The notes under the pieces: model-generated | Databases searched by the model: none | What the model was told of the DNA's origin: nothing | Seen by the model: the letters and a program-made list of their open reading frames with translations, nothing else | Part shown: one piece after another, positions 1 to 13,577 of the stretch | Position numbering within the stretch: the first letter of the stretch is position 1 | How the letters are laid out: every line of letters starts with the position of its first letter | Assembly (NCBI GenBank): GCA_026168455.1 | Contig: CM047431.1 | Span: forward strand, 51,582,029 to 51,646,028 | Reading direction: 5' to 3' | Length of the DNA stretch: 64,000 nt | From: Theocolax elegans | Taxonomy: Eukaryota > Arthropoda > Insecta > Hymenoptera > Cerocephalidae | Translations under genes and position numbers: made by a program

Positions 1-3000
1 ACGATCGAGTGAAGAAATTTCACAATATTGTTGTCTTATTTTATTTGGAATATTTTACACAAGGTTCTACATCGTTTGTTGTTCCGGTTTACATTCGTTA
101 ATAGTACTTTTTAAAAAATGAACTACTATTATTATTAATCTTTTTTTTTAATTTAATGTATCCAATATACATATATATATTTGCAATTACGTACGTTAAT
201 TGATGAAATTCTGTTTGTATATATATATATATATATATACTTTCTATAACTTAGTTTTCGTCATAAATAATTTCATAAAATGTACATTAGAATAATAGTC
301 GAAACGTTTGATTCCAACTTGAGAATCGAAGAGTAGCGGATTTCTCTTTTTAATTGGGTCTCGTGTGTGTACACAAGAATAATTTTCTAAAATGTTGTTA
401 GAACTCTTTAACAATTGGCCGAATTCGCAGTGATAGCCGGTAATTAATTATTATTACTTTTTTAATGCTACTGTAATATTTAGATCTTACATAATACCCA
501 GGATATATAATACCTATTTTATCGTTGATTTATAATACAGAAATTAACGTTACATTTATATATTCTAATCCTTCGAGAATCTGTGTGTACATCTGTGTAT
601 ATTCTCAGATCCGTTTGCCCGATTGCGTTTAGAAATTATACTCGCGTTCTATCAGATTTATCGAGATATACGATAAATATATAATAATTTATACGTTCGA
701 CAAGTACATCCCTGTAAACTTTAGAACATTCGCGTTATTCTACCGACAGCATTTTCGATTGCACGTACACGTATTTTTTTTTTAAACGAAAATATATCGT
801 TATCCCCTCGATTAATAAATAAGATATATATATATATATATATATATAATTAAGGAAAATTATTGAGTGAAAGAAGAATAGGATAGTTTGCGATGCACTG
901 CGTATCTATGCGAATACAGAAATATATACTACGTTTTAGGTTTCGAGGATACATTCGGTATAGGTGAATCGAATCGGAATAATTCAAGAGAATTTCTGAT
1001 TAAGCTGCGCGTGGCCGATTCTTTTGTAATTGCACACACGTGTACGCGCGCGCCCGCGAACGAACGAACGAACGAGCCCCCATCGTTGGCGGCCTGTTAA
1101 CCTGAAAATCCTGTCCGACGGAATGAAAAGCGCACTCGGCCTTCCGACTTCCTTCTGTGTCGCATAATTGCCTTCGCGCGCGTACCGAGCGTTATAACTC
1201 GGAATTTTGAATACGTATGGATGTTCAGTGATTCGCAGGAGCGTTCAGTCGATGCGCGCATCCATGGATATTTCCTCGCTCTCTTTCTCTCTCTCTTTCT
1301 CTCTTTCGCGCTCTCTCGAATTAATCTTACAAAGACATCCTAGTTTTTCAATATACTTTTTTTTCATTTTCAGACAACAATATATCATTATAATTATGTT
1401 AGTTCGTCGATTAAAAATGGGATTGATAAATTATTATACTGTAAATTATTGAAATTCCTTATCTCTCGTTACCACTGGGGCTACCAAAATGCACCGCGGA
1501 ATATCTCAAGTAGGAAAAATAAATAGGTTATACTCCGATATTTTCTTCTCTAAAGTCGATGGTTACGAAGCTATAACTATTTTAATAGTACAATCTTCGC
1601 GGTTTACTGTAGACGTAATAAGGGGTTTTGTTAACAGCTCTTACAAATTACCCCCCTCCCCCTCCCCCTCAACCCCCCACCCCATACGTATCTGAGACAG
1701 GTTTTATCACTATTGTGATACTTACTCCGCAATAAACTTTCATTGTCAGCGAAAATCCTATCCCGGAGGTGACAAAAACCTTAATTTTTAATACTCGCGT
1801 ATTGTAATATTAGAGCACGGTATTTTGCATAATTTCAAATTATTCGAAAACTATATTTTAAAAGGCATTTTGTTTTCCACGTACATAGATTTGCATATAA
1901 TATAGAGCCAAATACGTCTTTTATAATATAGAAATTTTAGTTTATCGTTAAACTTACAGTATATAATATCGTACATTTAGTACTTGCGTGCAATATTTTT
2001 TATTAATTTAATTTTATATAGTTTGAAAGGTTCTTTTTTTTAGTTAACAAATACTTAAAAATTAGTAGTGAACATTTATTTAATCGATGAACACGTTTAT
2101 TGATAATGTTTGCGGATAATTCATTGGATCGCAGAAAAACGTTTGTTCGTTCAATTTGGTATACCTCGCGTTTAGAAAATCGTTAGATTGGATTTTCCAA
2201 AGGTTCGGTTGGATCTGCGTATGTTACGATCATTCGAATTGCATTCCAGTGGATGCTTAACTCGTAATCTACCTGCTGGCGTATCCACTAGAATTTGCCT
2301 CGTCATGATTTCCTACTCGTCATTTTACCCTTCGTCGCTGTCGTTGCGAGTGCATAGCGCTCCCGTCATCGACGATAATCTCTAATTTGTGTAAATTCTT
2401 TCTTCAATTGCATCGTCTTGTTCTTCGTTTTTCGTATCTTTTTGTACCAATTAATCGCTCGTTCGGAATAATTGTTTACGCTCGTTTTTACCTACCACTA
2501 TATCTATTCGCCACGTAACGATGGAAGAATTATACTTTTTTTCTTGTTGTTTAAATCAAATTGATTTATTATTCGAGAGAACGTTAAATATTAGAGGTAA
2601 GAAATTGTTTAAACTTTTGTAATTAAAGTTATTGATTCGAAAAAACATCTTTACGACGTTACTTGTATATGCGATATTTTTTGCGATTTTACGAGTGTTC
2701 GCGATACTCGAAACGCGTTGCACCAACACTCTCGACATGTGAAAATCGGCAGCTTATTTAATTACTACATAATTATATTATTTATACATTGAATTGAGTG
2801 GAAATTGAACATTTTGGGGTTAGTCGAAACCATTCGATTGGCCATTAATTACAGACATATCGGTCCAAGATCACGGTCAAATATATAGTTTATGGCTAAA
2901 AAATGAAAACGTTACGTTTAATATACTCTTCGATCTCTACTAAGAATTGCATCATATTGATACCAAGTTTTACAACTATAATTAATTGAAGTTTGCAACT

Positions 3001-3481
3001 TACCAAATAATTGCTAAATTTATCGTACAATAAGCATTATATGATATTTCGTCGGATGTATAACTTATACGTCGATCGCCATAATCGCAAAATCCCGTAG
3101 TTGAATATGTTAACATAAAAATATCACAATATTGTACACTGGTGTATCAAGCATTCTATAATTGAAACGTTGTCACGATTTCACAATAAATCGTAATCAC
3201 GCACTCAAGAAAGAATGATGTTCAAACCCAATTGAAGAGTAATACTCTCCGTAGATCACTCGCGACGATACAACCATTCTCATCTCCGCGTATAAGGAAA
3301 CACACGTTTTCGATATATCTCAATAAACGTATCCCGAGTAAAATAGACACAGAAATTCATTGTAAAAATCAGATAGCAATCGGTATAGTGTCTCCACGCG
3401 TGTATCCAACGTTTGTGTCGGTCGATCGATGTACACGTACACGTATACGTTACTTCAAATTGCATCCTTATCCTTATGTGC

Positions 3482-3525
<44 letters not shown>

Positions 3526-5290
3526 CTGGCTCGATCGGTATGATCCTTAAAATTCCTAAAGGCGGAATTGTGTATAAATAAAGTTTTTCGCTAGGTCAAG
3601 CGTATATAGATGCGAAAAATCGGGATGGATCATAAGGTCGAGTCCGAAACATCCGCGTAACAATGAAAACCCGTTACGCTCGTATAAATCGTACCGTTAG
3701 CCTCTAAGCGACTTTCCTTTTGCGTCGTCTAGTCTGACGCCTTTTTTTTCATCTCTCTCTCTCTCTCTCGTTCGAGCTTCTGTGGAGAGATACGTTGTTA
3801 CGCAACCCCGATGTGACGAACCAACTCGGCTGGATAAACTATCTGGACGAACGGAATATCTTCTTGTACCCGAAAGGGGGGAGAAAAAAAACTTAACTTG
3901 CCTTCCTTTATACGTTTCATTTTACCGAGAGTGTGAATTAACGGGACTATTTTACGTATATAGCTCGAATCGGTCAACATTTTATTGAATAAGTGTATCG
4001 GTCAACAAATATCAACTGCGCGATTATACTTATAATTTTATTCTCGAACGATCCGTTTTCTAAGTATATATATATACGAATCTAGACAAATCGGTTTTTT
4101 CAAGATAAAGTTTTTTATTGTATCACCAAAGTGCTCGACGCGTTTCCTTCGAACGCGATCAACCGAACGTGATGGATATCGTTAAAGTTCGCATTATGCT
4201 CACTTAGCGCACATATTTTACTATTGGATTTTCACCAATCGTTCTTTCGATAAAACATGTAAATTCGTACCTATCGAGTAAACTCGAACAATCTGTAAAA
4301 TATATGCACGTATATAGACGTATATACGGTGCGATATAAATTTATCAGAAATGCTTAAATCGATTTTTATAAAAATAAACAGATTGACGATAAAAAGTAA
4401 CGATATCGCGAGATGTATACGGGGCTTGACGTAAAAGGAAAATCTAAATGAATAAACAGAAACATTGGCAAGTTAATAATAATTTCATGCACATTAACAT
4501 GTTTTTTTTAACATTTCACTTTTTTATTTCCCAAACGAATACCTCACGTGTAAGTATAGACGTCCCTTTTTCCCAAGTCAGCGTAAAATTTAATTCAATC
4601 GGTCTCTCTCTATCTCTCTCTCTCTCTTTCCATATGCCGATTTAACTTTTAAAACGTTCATATTCCATTCGCACGACCTCAGTGTCAAAAGTATTTTTAA
4701 TACCGCCGACACGGTAAATAAATGATCATTCCAATTTTCACAAATTATAATAATTACTTATTAATCCGAAAGAATGCATATACGTGTTTACTCACGGCTG
4801 ACGATCCAGTTTTTTAAATATTATATTTTTATATTCACGTAAGACCGTGTTTGCGAAATCTTATTTTTTTTTTTGCTTCTCTCTTCTTCTTATTTCATAA
4901 AATATTTTTAAGAATACTTAGACGAGAATGCGAATAAGGAATATTTTGTAGTACTGATGGTATTGCATTACCATATTTTGAGTAGACTATTTTTAAGTCG
5001 TAATATAATAAAATGAATATAATAAAATGAACGAAAAAAAAAATCTAATTTGGCGTAGTCACCGGGACTAGCCTGCGGTTCAAGCTAAAAATGGGATAGT
5101 ACTGTATAATAAATGTATAGGATAAGTGGCTCCACTTTGTACACTGGGTAATAAGTTGAAAAAAAATGTAAACAACGTAAACGTATAACGTATATAATAA
5201 ATTTGCTTTTATGAAATTATTGTTTAGAAAACAAGTGTTAAATAAATTTATAAACAAATAATAGATTGTAAATAATTAAGAATTATAATT
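1..5290. other. AT-rich non-coding sequence
   Basis: AT microsatellites near 218-239 and 829-848, a CT-rich tract near 1280-1312, a C-rich tract at 1653-1682 and a GT repeat at 3484. No gene or transposon end recognised. Confidence 0.6.
3484..3521. repeat. GT microsatellite
   Basis: About 18 GT units. Confidence 0.9.
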
Positions 5291-5633
5291 ATGCTATTGA
5301 CCGGGCAAATAATATTGTTTGAAAACACAGAACCCAAATACAGAAGCCCTGGATTATTTAATAATAATACAAAGTTGCTGGCAATAGAAAGATATGCAGG
5401 CACTTTCAAATAAGTTTCCACAAAAACTAGATATTTTTAAGGTAAACATTTTTAAATACCACATTATGTACCATCCTCTTATCAAAATTTGTTAGTCGAT
5501 TTACTTGTGACATAATTATTTTAATCACTTATAATTCTTTGTATTATAATTTTTTAGTGTACTTCACTAACTACAGAATATTTTAGAAGCTATTGATCAA
5601 CCTGAAATTTTAGCAGTAACAATGAAACGCGAA
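5291..5633 (+). pseudogene. Possible relic of a small intron-containing gene fragment
   Basis: An ATG at 5291 opens 40 codons (including F-E-N-T-E-P-K-Y-R-S-P-G-L-F) that end at a TAA. Some 170 bases on, 5587-5633 is flanked by ttttag and gtaagc and encodes AIDQPEILAVTMKRE in one frame. Taken together this looks like two neighbouring exon remnants on the + strand, the first with a stop before its likely donor. No family recognised. The support is only splice-like signals and protein-like composition. Confidence 0.15.
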
Positions 5634-8430
5634 GTAAGCAGTAGATAAATATTTTTTTAAATAAACTTTATGCATTTTTGTAATTCTATTTCACTTCAAC
5701 TGGATTAAAACCTTATTTGATATTGTTACTGTTTAAATTTTGATGTATTCAACAAAATCATAATTGGTTGTAAAAAGTTAAGTTCCAATTTTAAATATTG
5801 AATAAAAATGCAGAAAAAGTTAATTTTATATTCAACACTGGCTATGATTGTCCCCGTAAGAAACGTATATAATTTTTTGTTTGCAAAAACACTCGGAAAA
5901 CAAATTTTCATTGAGATGCACAACGCACACCTTATTATTTAAAAGTGAAAAGTAATTTAGGATGAATTAACATTTATTGAATCTTATATATTGAGTGCAT
6001 TTATCCGCAAAAAATAGTATATATTCTCGTGAAAAGTGATGGAATATTTCAATATGTATAGGTAATATTAAAAGTCTAAGGAACTTGATTACACGCGCAT
6101 ATCGCATAAAACATATTACAGATAAAGTCAAAAGAGAAAAATTAATTTTCATAAAGACTTGCTCTTAATATTGACGTCGATATACGTCTAAAATGTATAT
6201 ATAGTGAAGAATTATTTTGATACTAATATATTTATCAGTAGACGGATTTGTAAGGAATTGTAAAAAGAGTCTGGATATACGATACTTTTCACGATGATTA
6301 CCCATGAATCAAACGTGATATAAAGCATAATGCACGTCGCATTCGTAGGTTATACATATATCATCGGGAATCGAGAAAGCCAATGTATATCATTTCTCGT
6401 AGGAAGGAAAACAAAGGAGACCAATCAGTTGGTCACGTCCTTAAAGAAGAATCGGGATGAATTTTCTATCCGAGAATTGTCTTTTGAAATAATACCTTAT
6501 TCTCACTGGCAATTTTACGCTTAATCTCCTTATCGAGTCTATATACGCGCGCTCTGGTTATTTAATGGCGCGACGCTCGCTCGCTCGCTCACTCGCGCAT
6601 TTACGTAAAGAGGATCGAACCCGTTGATTTATTTCCATCGTGATTATGGATTATACATTTTTCAAATCGTTGCACGGAAGTCGTTCCCCGATGGTGGTAT
6701 CCTCGTGACTCCGCATTCTTTCTCTCTTTCGTGGAATAATAACCTATACGAACATCTTGACAATCATTTTTCTTTGTTTCGAATGACGATGAGCTTTTCT
6801 TCTTCTTCAACAATATATATATATATATTTCTATTTCCCCATGCGACGTAATTCCCTCTATATTTATACTAATGTAAAAACTATTCAATTTGATAAATCC
6901 GCGAGAGCGTAGTTTCGAAAACAATATACGATTGACAAATGCGACAACCGTTGTACAAGACACAAACGAAATTGTTCATTTGCCGCTTGTTAAGTTTGAT
7001 ATATAGACACCCGAATTTTCGTCCCGAAATATTTATAATAAATGATCCAATTTGGCACGAGCGATAAGTAATTAATTATAACGAATAGAAAATATATCGA
7101 TCCTGTAAAAAAAGGTCGAGTTTTCTAAAATGCATTTTATAAAATAAAGGAGGAGTTACGACTATCCGACTTTTCCTCGTGGCTGTATAGCTGTTTTTTT
7201 TTAAGACGACGTTTAACGTGAATACAAGAGGAGAAGCTATTTTACGTTCGATATATTGCTTTCACGTATTTTTCTAGTAATAAAATAGACTTAGAGGCTT
7301 CAAGATAATACGAAGAGAAGATATATTTACACAGATTGTAAATTAGTATTTTACGAAATCCGACGTTTTAGCAGGGTTTCATTATATTCACCGGATATAT
7401 TGTGTTTCCTTTAGTTTCCTTTCAGGATAAAGAGTGAGAATAATCGACGATTCAAAAATTATCGATGTGTAAGTATACATTCCCGCTTATAATCATTTGA
7501 TTTTTTCCGACTAAAATTTACATCTTTAGAGTGGCTTTGGTTTAATTTTCGAAGTAAAATAGTCTAAGATATATTAATAAAATAATCGACAATGTAGAAT
7601 ACCAAATAGTCTCGGCTTTTCCAGCACCGGCACGTCACTAGTTTCGCCACCTTAGGAAGTTATTCTTCTAATCGATTATCTTACAAGTCACATGTATATT
7701 AATAAACTTTCTTAGCTTTTTATCAGAACTTGAAAAAAAATAATTAAAAATAAATTTTACCTCTACATAATGTTTTAGCAATTTTAAAGAATACAATTAT
7801 TTTCAAGAGTTAAAACGTGAATTAATGATTTTTTTTTCAAACCACATTTGTTTTAATTACCAATACGATTTTTTTAACAAATTCGTAAAAAATATGGACA
7901 ACTTTCATTCGATCGCGTAAATGCTAAAGGGTTCTTAAAATTACTCGTCTGCTTTATTGTATTATAGTTTGTATAAATAATAATCTAAATTATATTTAGA
8001 AATACAAATGACAAAATAAACATAAAAAATTATCCGTTATCTTTGCATTTGTTGACTTAAAGTTTGCGAGTTGGTTCTGCGCATGCATTAATTGTAATTA
8101 TTCATTGTAAGTATTCACGGTTAATTGTAATTATTGTTAATGTTTGGTCGGTAACGTACAATTTTCTTAACAGAGTATAGAAAAATATAAAATTATCTTC
8201 CAAACTATATAACTTTTACGTTTATTTATATTAAAGTTATAGATAAATTTATTTTACCTTGTTTGTTCTTTAAAGCTATGAAAAACTAATAATTTTATGA
8301 ATATTCTGTTTAATTTTCAGAACTTTTTATGTATTTATAAAGAAACGTTTTGCAACATGAATATTACTAGGACAACAATAAATAATGATTAATCTATAAA
8401 AAAATTGTTAAATTATTAATCTTAAATATG
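5634..8430. other. AT-rich non-coding sequence
   Basis: A (gctc)n-like patch at about 6575-6595; otherwise nothing assignable. Confidence 0.6.
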
Positions 8431-9550
8431 CCCTGGTAGAAAATTATCTAGTTTTATCGTGGTCTCAAATATTGTCTGTCTCCTGTTTGGTTACCTCACG
8501 CGCGTCCACTTCAAATGATGGTTTATCAAGCTTCGTTTTACGTGTGTACCTATATATATACTATTTTGTGCATATCTCAATGTTAACGATCTTCCTACGT
8601 ACAGGCAAATTTTTCGATATAATTTAGAAATATTTCAGAATTTGTTTATTAAACTTTGTAGTAGAACAAGGGTACGCAATAAAAATATTGTTTACTAGTA
8701 TTACTATATGTGACAGTAAAAAGTGAAACATGCGGACAAAATTTTATTATCTTTAATAGCGTGTTTTTCCCTTTACCCCATCCAAAAAAAAAAAATAAAT
8801 ATATCTTCGGTGAAATAATACAAAAATGTTTTACTACATAAATAATTGTAATTTTATAGGAGTAGGAGCGATAACCCAAGTAACCCAAAAACCCTGTTTT
8901 AATTTGAATTATCCGATTGAACTACTAATTGAAAGTATTTGGGTACTTTTATGTAAGAAAACATATTATTTATATTATTTAATAGGTTATTCGGGTTATT
9001 GGGTTATCGCATTACTCCAATAAAATTATAATTATGTATATAAGTGAACATTATTTTTAAGCAGTTCACAGAAAAACCATTTTTTTGAAAATATTAAAGA
9101 AAAAAAATTTAGAAAATATTTTTCTTTAATTGTTTCTATATAGAATCGGTAAAAAATTGTTAGAAATGTACTCATCCTTGACCTTCCAATGAAAGAAATT
9201 TTGGAAACATAGATTAAGTTTCGATCTAATTTTCACCTATGAACGTACTATATCAAAAAGTTACGTTAAAAATATATAAAATAATATTTATCTTCGTAAT
9301 TACTACATGTACGTTAAAAATGAGTTGTAAACAAAATACACACTTATAAATTCAACCGAAACTATATAGAAAGTTTTAATTTTGCTATATGATTGGGAAG
9401 TTGGAAAAATAATGTGAATGCGTTTTGAGGTTATAGCTAATCCATTAAATGCTATAAGAAAGTGAGCCGATAACCATTTCATCACTAGCCATTCATTAGC
9501 GATTTTTACTATCTTATATAGTTCTGAGATTGATGTTTCTATCTCTTTCC
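8431..9550. repeat. Degraded copy of the dispersed repeat also found at 36.7-37.4, 38.6-39.35 and 40.3-41.06 kb
   Basis: From 8461 the sequence matches 36727 onward with scattered changes, for example the shared words gtttggttacctca, cgcgtccacttcaaatgatg and cttcctacgtacaggcaaat. The match resumes at 9360-9520 (ttggaaaaataatgt, aaatgct, aagaaagtgarccga). The left edge carries CCCTGGTAGAAA, a word also seen near 18627, 21165 and 55567 and reverse-complemented at 40032 and 56549. That suggests a DNA-transposon family with CCCTGGTAGAA termini. No coding capacity seen. This copy lacks the CAAGGG fold-back element present in the 37-40 kb copies. Confidence 0.6.
8842..9035. mobile_element. MITE-like insert with terminal inverted repeats, nested in the 8.4-kb repeat
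   Basis: Left terminus ataattgtaattttatagga, then gtaggagcgataaccca; the right terminus is its imperfect reverse complement (tgggttatcgc, attactcc, aataaaattataattat). The arms are about 36 bp. The core 8859-9018 is missing from the homologous position near 37190 and 39110, which gives an empty-site comparison. The core edges carry variants of the word ggttattgggtta. Confidence 0.55.
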
Positions 9551-12218
9551 GGGAAAAGGCATATATCCACAAAATCGTTGTACGATAATTGACACTGCTT
9601 TCGACACTGTTATACATTATTTTTCTAAGTTGCAGTATCTTTTTATAAAATTCCGCTTTTTATTGTTTCTTATTGAATTTTTATCTTACAATTAATATTT
9701 CAAAGTATTACAGCACTGTGTCAGTATTATCATTTCTACGAGTATGCAGTGAAATTTATTTAAACTCGGTAAGTCAGTTTTAATCGAATTAAAACACTTA
9801 AAATTTTCTTTTACCACCAGCAGTTATGTCTAGATTAATGTTTTTCTGACTTTGTTTTCATATCGTATACAGTCTCACAAATTAATATTATACGTGTAAT
9901 ATATATTTTAATGTTATTTCTTATTTGAAAAAAAAACCTCTTTCGTTATAACTATTTCAACATTTTTAACAGCATCGGTTGTATTAGATATGCAGTAAAT
10001 ATTTTATTGACATTCAATAACTTTACGAGTTGCAATCGCACAAGACAGAATATCGTTCGTGTCCTTAAACGGTCGTTTTTTTTTCTCGAGCATACCCTGC
10101 CGTGAGAACAGCCGCGCGAATTAGTGCCCATTCCTCCCCTCGCATTCTCTTCTTCTCTACTTTTTTCTCTCCACTCTCTGGAATCAACGGGGCTCGTCGA
10201 TATTGGATCGCTCGTAAAAAAAATGTCAATGGGCGACTGGCTAGGATTGCACTTTGCATCTCTTGGGTATCGCCATGGGAATGCACCTCACTCCGTTTCA
10301 AGGAAACTTTGTAAAAATATAGCGGAAGTAACTTTTTGCTGGTTTTTGAGACTCAAACGAAGGCCGTATCGATGTGAATATATATGTATATATAAATATT
10401 TAAAAGAACATAATATCATTTATTTTTAAATTAAGAAACGTTGTAATTTTTTGTGTTGTTATACGTGTCACGTTTGTATATAGGGTATAAAATAGGAAAG
10501 GATCTAATTGCAATCTCGCTATGAATTTCAAGAAATTACGTAAAAAAAATTGAATTTTGTATCTCGAAATTTCGTCGATTACGAATGATTACATCGCTCG
10601 GTTGGTCCCTCTATCCAGTGTACAAATAATTATTCTTAAACAAATTATTGACATTTGAGAAAAATATGTATATTAGTATACATTTTATGGGTTTCGCAAG
10701 TTTATTTCACGAAATTAAGTAATTTTAAATGGAGTCTCGGGCGTAATAAAAACCGTATATTTTGGGAAATAAAAGTAAAAATTATTAATAATTGGATTAT
10801 ATTTTAACTTTCATAGTTTATAGAGGTCCGTTCACGTGAATCTATATTTATATATCTATAGAGTTGCGTATATTACGGGGATGGGAAAATTTCAATTATT
10901 ATGCAAATATCACGTTGATAAATTCAAATTATTAATGGCTTACCGTAATGTCATTAGTGTATTGTAAAATCTGATACTTGTGTATACAATGGAAGTACGA
11001 TAATAAGTAATTACCTTTAATGTGCTTGCTATTTATATTAATAAACGTGGTGTATCGTATACACACACAGGCATGAGCATTTTTATTTAAAATATATTTT
11101 TAAATACGATCAGCTGATTATTGATTATAGCGTTACATCTGTGTTTCGAAATCATTTAAAAAATGCTACGTTTCGTGGAATGCAGTTCCAAAACCTATAT
11201 ACGCATAAAAAAGAAAAGGTTAAAACGTTGTTGTAACAATAACAATGGTATGCGCAAATAAAAATATCCAGAACAGTAAAAATATCTTCGATGTATGTAG
11301 CAGGCAAACCAACAAAATTTTAGTTTTAGAATTCTCATGGCTTCTCTTGCGATTTTCTACACTGACAATGAGAAAAATGTATTAAAAAGTGTTATAATTT
11401 TTGTAGTAACGTAAGTTTTATATATATACTTGGATTTTTATTATTTTACTATAATTTGTATCAAATATTAAAATGAATACATAGTGATTTTTAACACAAT
11501 TGTAATATAAATTACCATAAAAAATAATAAAAATGACGATAATCCGAGGATTCATGTTACTACTAAATGTAACAAATTTAATGCAACATTTTTTTTAGTG
11601 TCGAGCTACAGTTTTAAAGAATTATAATTATTTTAGTATTGTTGTTTTAACTAGATTCGTTGAAATAAACGAATACTTGGTGACGTACCGTGTCTTATTT
11701 TGGATGAAAAATTATTAATGTACAATTGTTTAAATATTTAAACATATTGATACATCACCAGTAGAAATGAAATTTATTTTTTAGGTATAATCTAGATATT
11801 ATAAAAAAATGTGTGAAAAATGCCAGTTTACAAGTTTTTGTAGCAATTTTTAACTAGAAACCATTAAAAACCTTAAATATTCTATTAGAGCGCAGATATA
11901 GCGTTGTTATATAAGTTATCGCTTCAAAATATATTTGACTTGGCCAAATATCATATTGCATCGAAATTTTCGCAATGAAAAATCGCTATCCTCCCAACGT
12001 CTCTGTGTCGGTCCGCGTAATTTTTGTTTTTTTTTATTGTACGCGTAGAACAATCGAGTGCTAGAGGTACATTAATCGTGAATGATCATTCGTGAATGTT
12101 GAATCGACATTTTCATCGGTTGTAATTTAACTCCGTGTCCGTTTCGCCTTGCCTCCCAGTAAAATTTTTGTATTCGAGGCGAATGGTGATGTAGACTATA
12201 GCTGCACACAGCGGACAG
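9551..12218. other. AT-rich non-coding sequence
   Basis: A slightly GC-richer patch at 10080-10320 has overlapping frames on both strands that look like chance. Nothing else seen. Confidence 0.55.
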
Positions 12219-12428
12219 TCAGCGACGTCGGCGACTCGATTGACGTATATATACCGTTGCATCGTCATCGCGGCCCGCTAATTTCAATAGTGCTTGGACT
12301 CGCTCCTCTCCTGTAAAAACGACTTCGTAAAAACGATTTTCCGCAAAACGACGCTCGAGTTTGTTGGTATATACCTCAACCTCCGGGGGAACGCCAAGGC
12401 GACCGCGTTCGCGGAACTTGAGTCGCAA
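12219..12428 (-). other. Coding-like open frame, unrecognised
   Basis: The minus strand carries a 69-codon open frame with an unusually balanced composition for this AT-rich DNA. It includes LGVPPEVEVYTNKLERRF, then F-Y-E-V-V-F-T-G-E-E-R-V-Q-A-L-L-K-L-A-G-R-D-D-D, and ends in Arg-rich residues before TGA. Charged residues alternate with hydrophobic ones as in a real domain. There is no ATG; an in-frame TAA lies just upstream, and no convincing splice acceptor was seen. It could be an exon, a decayed gene fragment or chance in a GC-richer island. I recognise no family. Confidence 0.2.
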
Positions 12429-12889
12429 GGGTTATACATTCAATGACGATTATCCGCGTACTCTTATAAGCCTTGGAAAATATTGTTGAGAGGAATATAA
12501 TTGGACGCAATCAAAATAATGGCGTGACTTTAGATTTATGCGAGACGCGCTCTTTCAAAAATATCGTGTTCTGCTGATGTAATTGCGGTGTATACATGCG
12601 TCTTTATATATATATACACACACGCGCGCACACGTGTTTTCTATTTTATTTTATTTTAACTTTACGATAATATTAATTAACCTAATCGTACAGAATGAGT
12701 TTGCGCGAGAATCTGTAGGTATGTCGATATAGCTTATCGTCAAACAAGGTTTAATTAGATCTTCCATTGGGTTATACGGTATAGAATGTAATTAAATAAA
12801 ATATATTCTCTAAAACCATTTTCTGCGTTATTTGTAACGTTATACGTACGATGAGATCATCATTGGATTGATTAACCTGAAGATGTTGG

Positions 12890-13020
12890 CTGGTTTTGCC
12901 AATCTAAAAATGAAATAGTGATTATGCGGTATCTGTTATCCAAATTAGTGAATCTTTTCACTATTTTCTGATAGTGACCGACTAATCATTATTTTTTTAG
13001 TGATTATTCACTAATTCATA
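12890..13020. repeat. Cluster of TTAGTGA / TCACTAA words
   Basis: The segment repeats ttagtga and its complement many times, including the palindromic phrase ttagtgattattcactaat. The same phrase recurs at about 44840-44860 in a larger cluster. No coding frame. Confidence 0.45.
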
Positions 13021-13200
13021 TTTAGAAAGTGTAACGTATAAAAAATAGTTTTTATCTTTTTTTAAATTAAAAAAAAATATTATCTACAAATCTTTTCAAA
13101 TTATTAAAATTAATATGGTTTATCGGGTACAAACAAGACACCATTGCCCTTCATCAAGTATTATGTCATAATTTTGAACAAAAAATCGATGTAAACAGGA

Positions 13201-13569
13201 CGTAACCGGACATTTTGCCGTCGGACCTTTTGCCGTAAACATTTCGCCGTATGAGACCTTTTGCCGTATAACATTTCGCCGTATGAGACATTTTGCCGTA
13301 CGCGATTGGGTTATAAGGTTATAGGGTTATTGGTTATTGTGTTATTGGTTATTCGGTTATTTCTTTAAAATGTAAACATAGTTTTTATTTTATTTCAATA
13401 TAAAATTAAATTAAATTTCGCTGTATCAAAATTCGCCGTACGGCAAAATGTCACATACGGCAAAATTTTATACGGCGAAATGTCCTATACGGCGAAAAGT
13501 AATACGGCGATTTGTCCGACGGCGAAGTGTCAAACGGCGAATTGTCATACGGCAAAGTGTCATGGAACC
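13201..13569. mobile_element. hAT-like non-autonomous element made of an inverted short-word array
   Basis: The 369-bp segment is flanked by identical 8-bp copies of AAACAGGA (13193-13200 and 13570-13577), the target-duplication length of hAT transposons. Its left arm holds about six variants of GACATTTTGCCGTA in one orientation. Its right arm holds about nine reverse-complement variants (TACGGCGAAATGTC). Between them lies an AT-rich spacer with GGTTATTGGTTATT runs. The termini (CGTAACCGGACATTTTGCCG and CGGCAAAGTGTCATGGAACC) are imperfect inverted repeats. No ORF encodes a transposase, so movement would need one supplied elsewhere. Confidence 0.65.
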
Positions 13570-13577
13570 AAACAGGA

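Noticed and set aside
13201..13569. CRISPR-like array of short repeats
   Set aside because: The repeated words are variable, nearly contiguous, change orientation in the middle and lie in an insect-type context inside a target-site duplication; there are no unique spacers.
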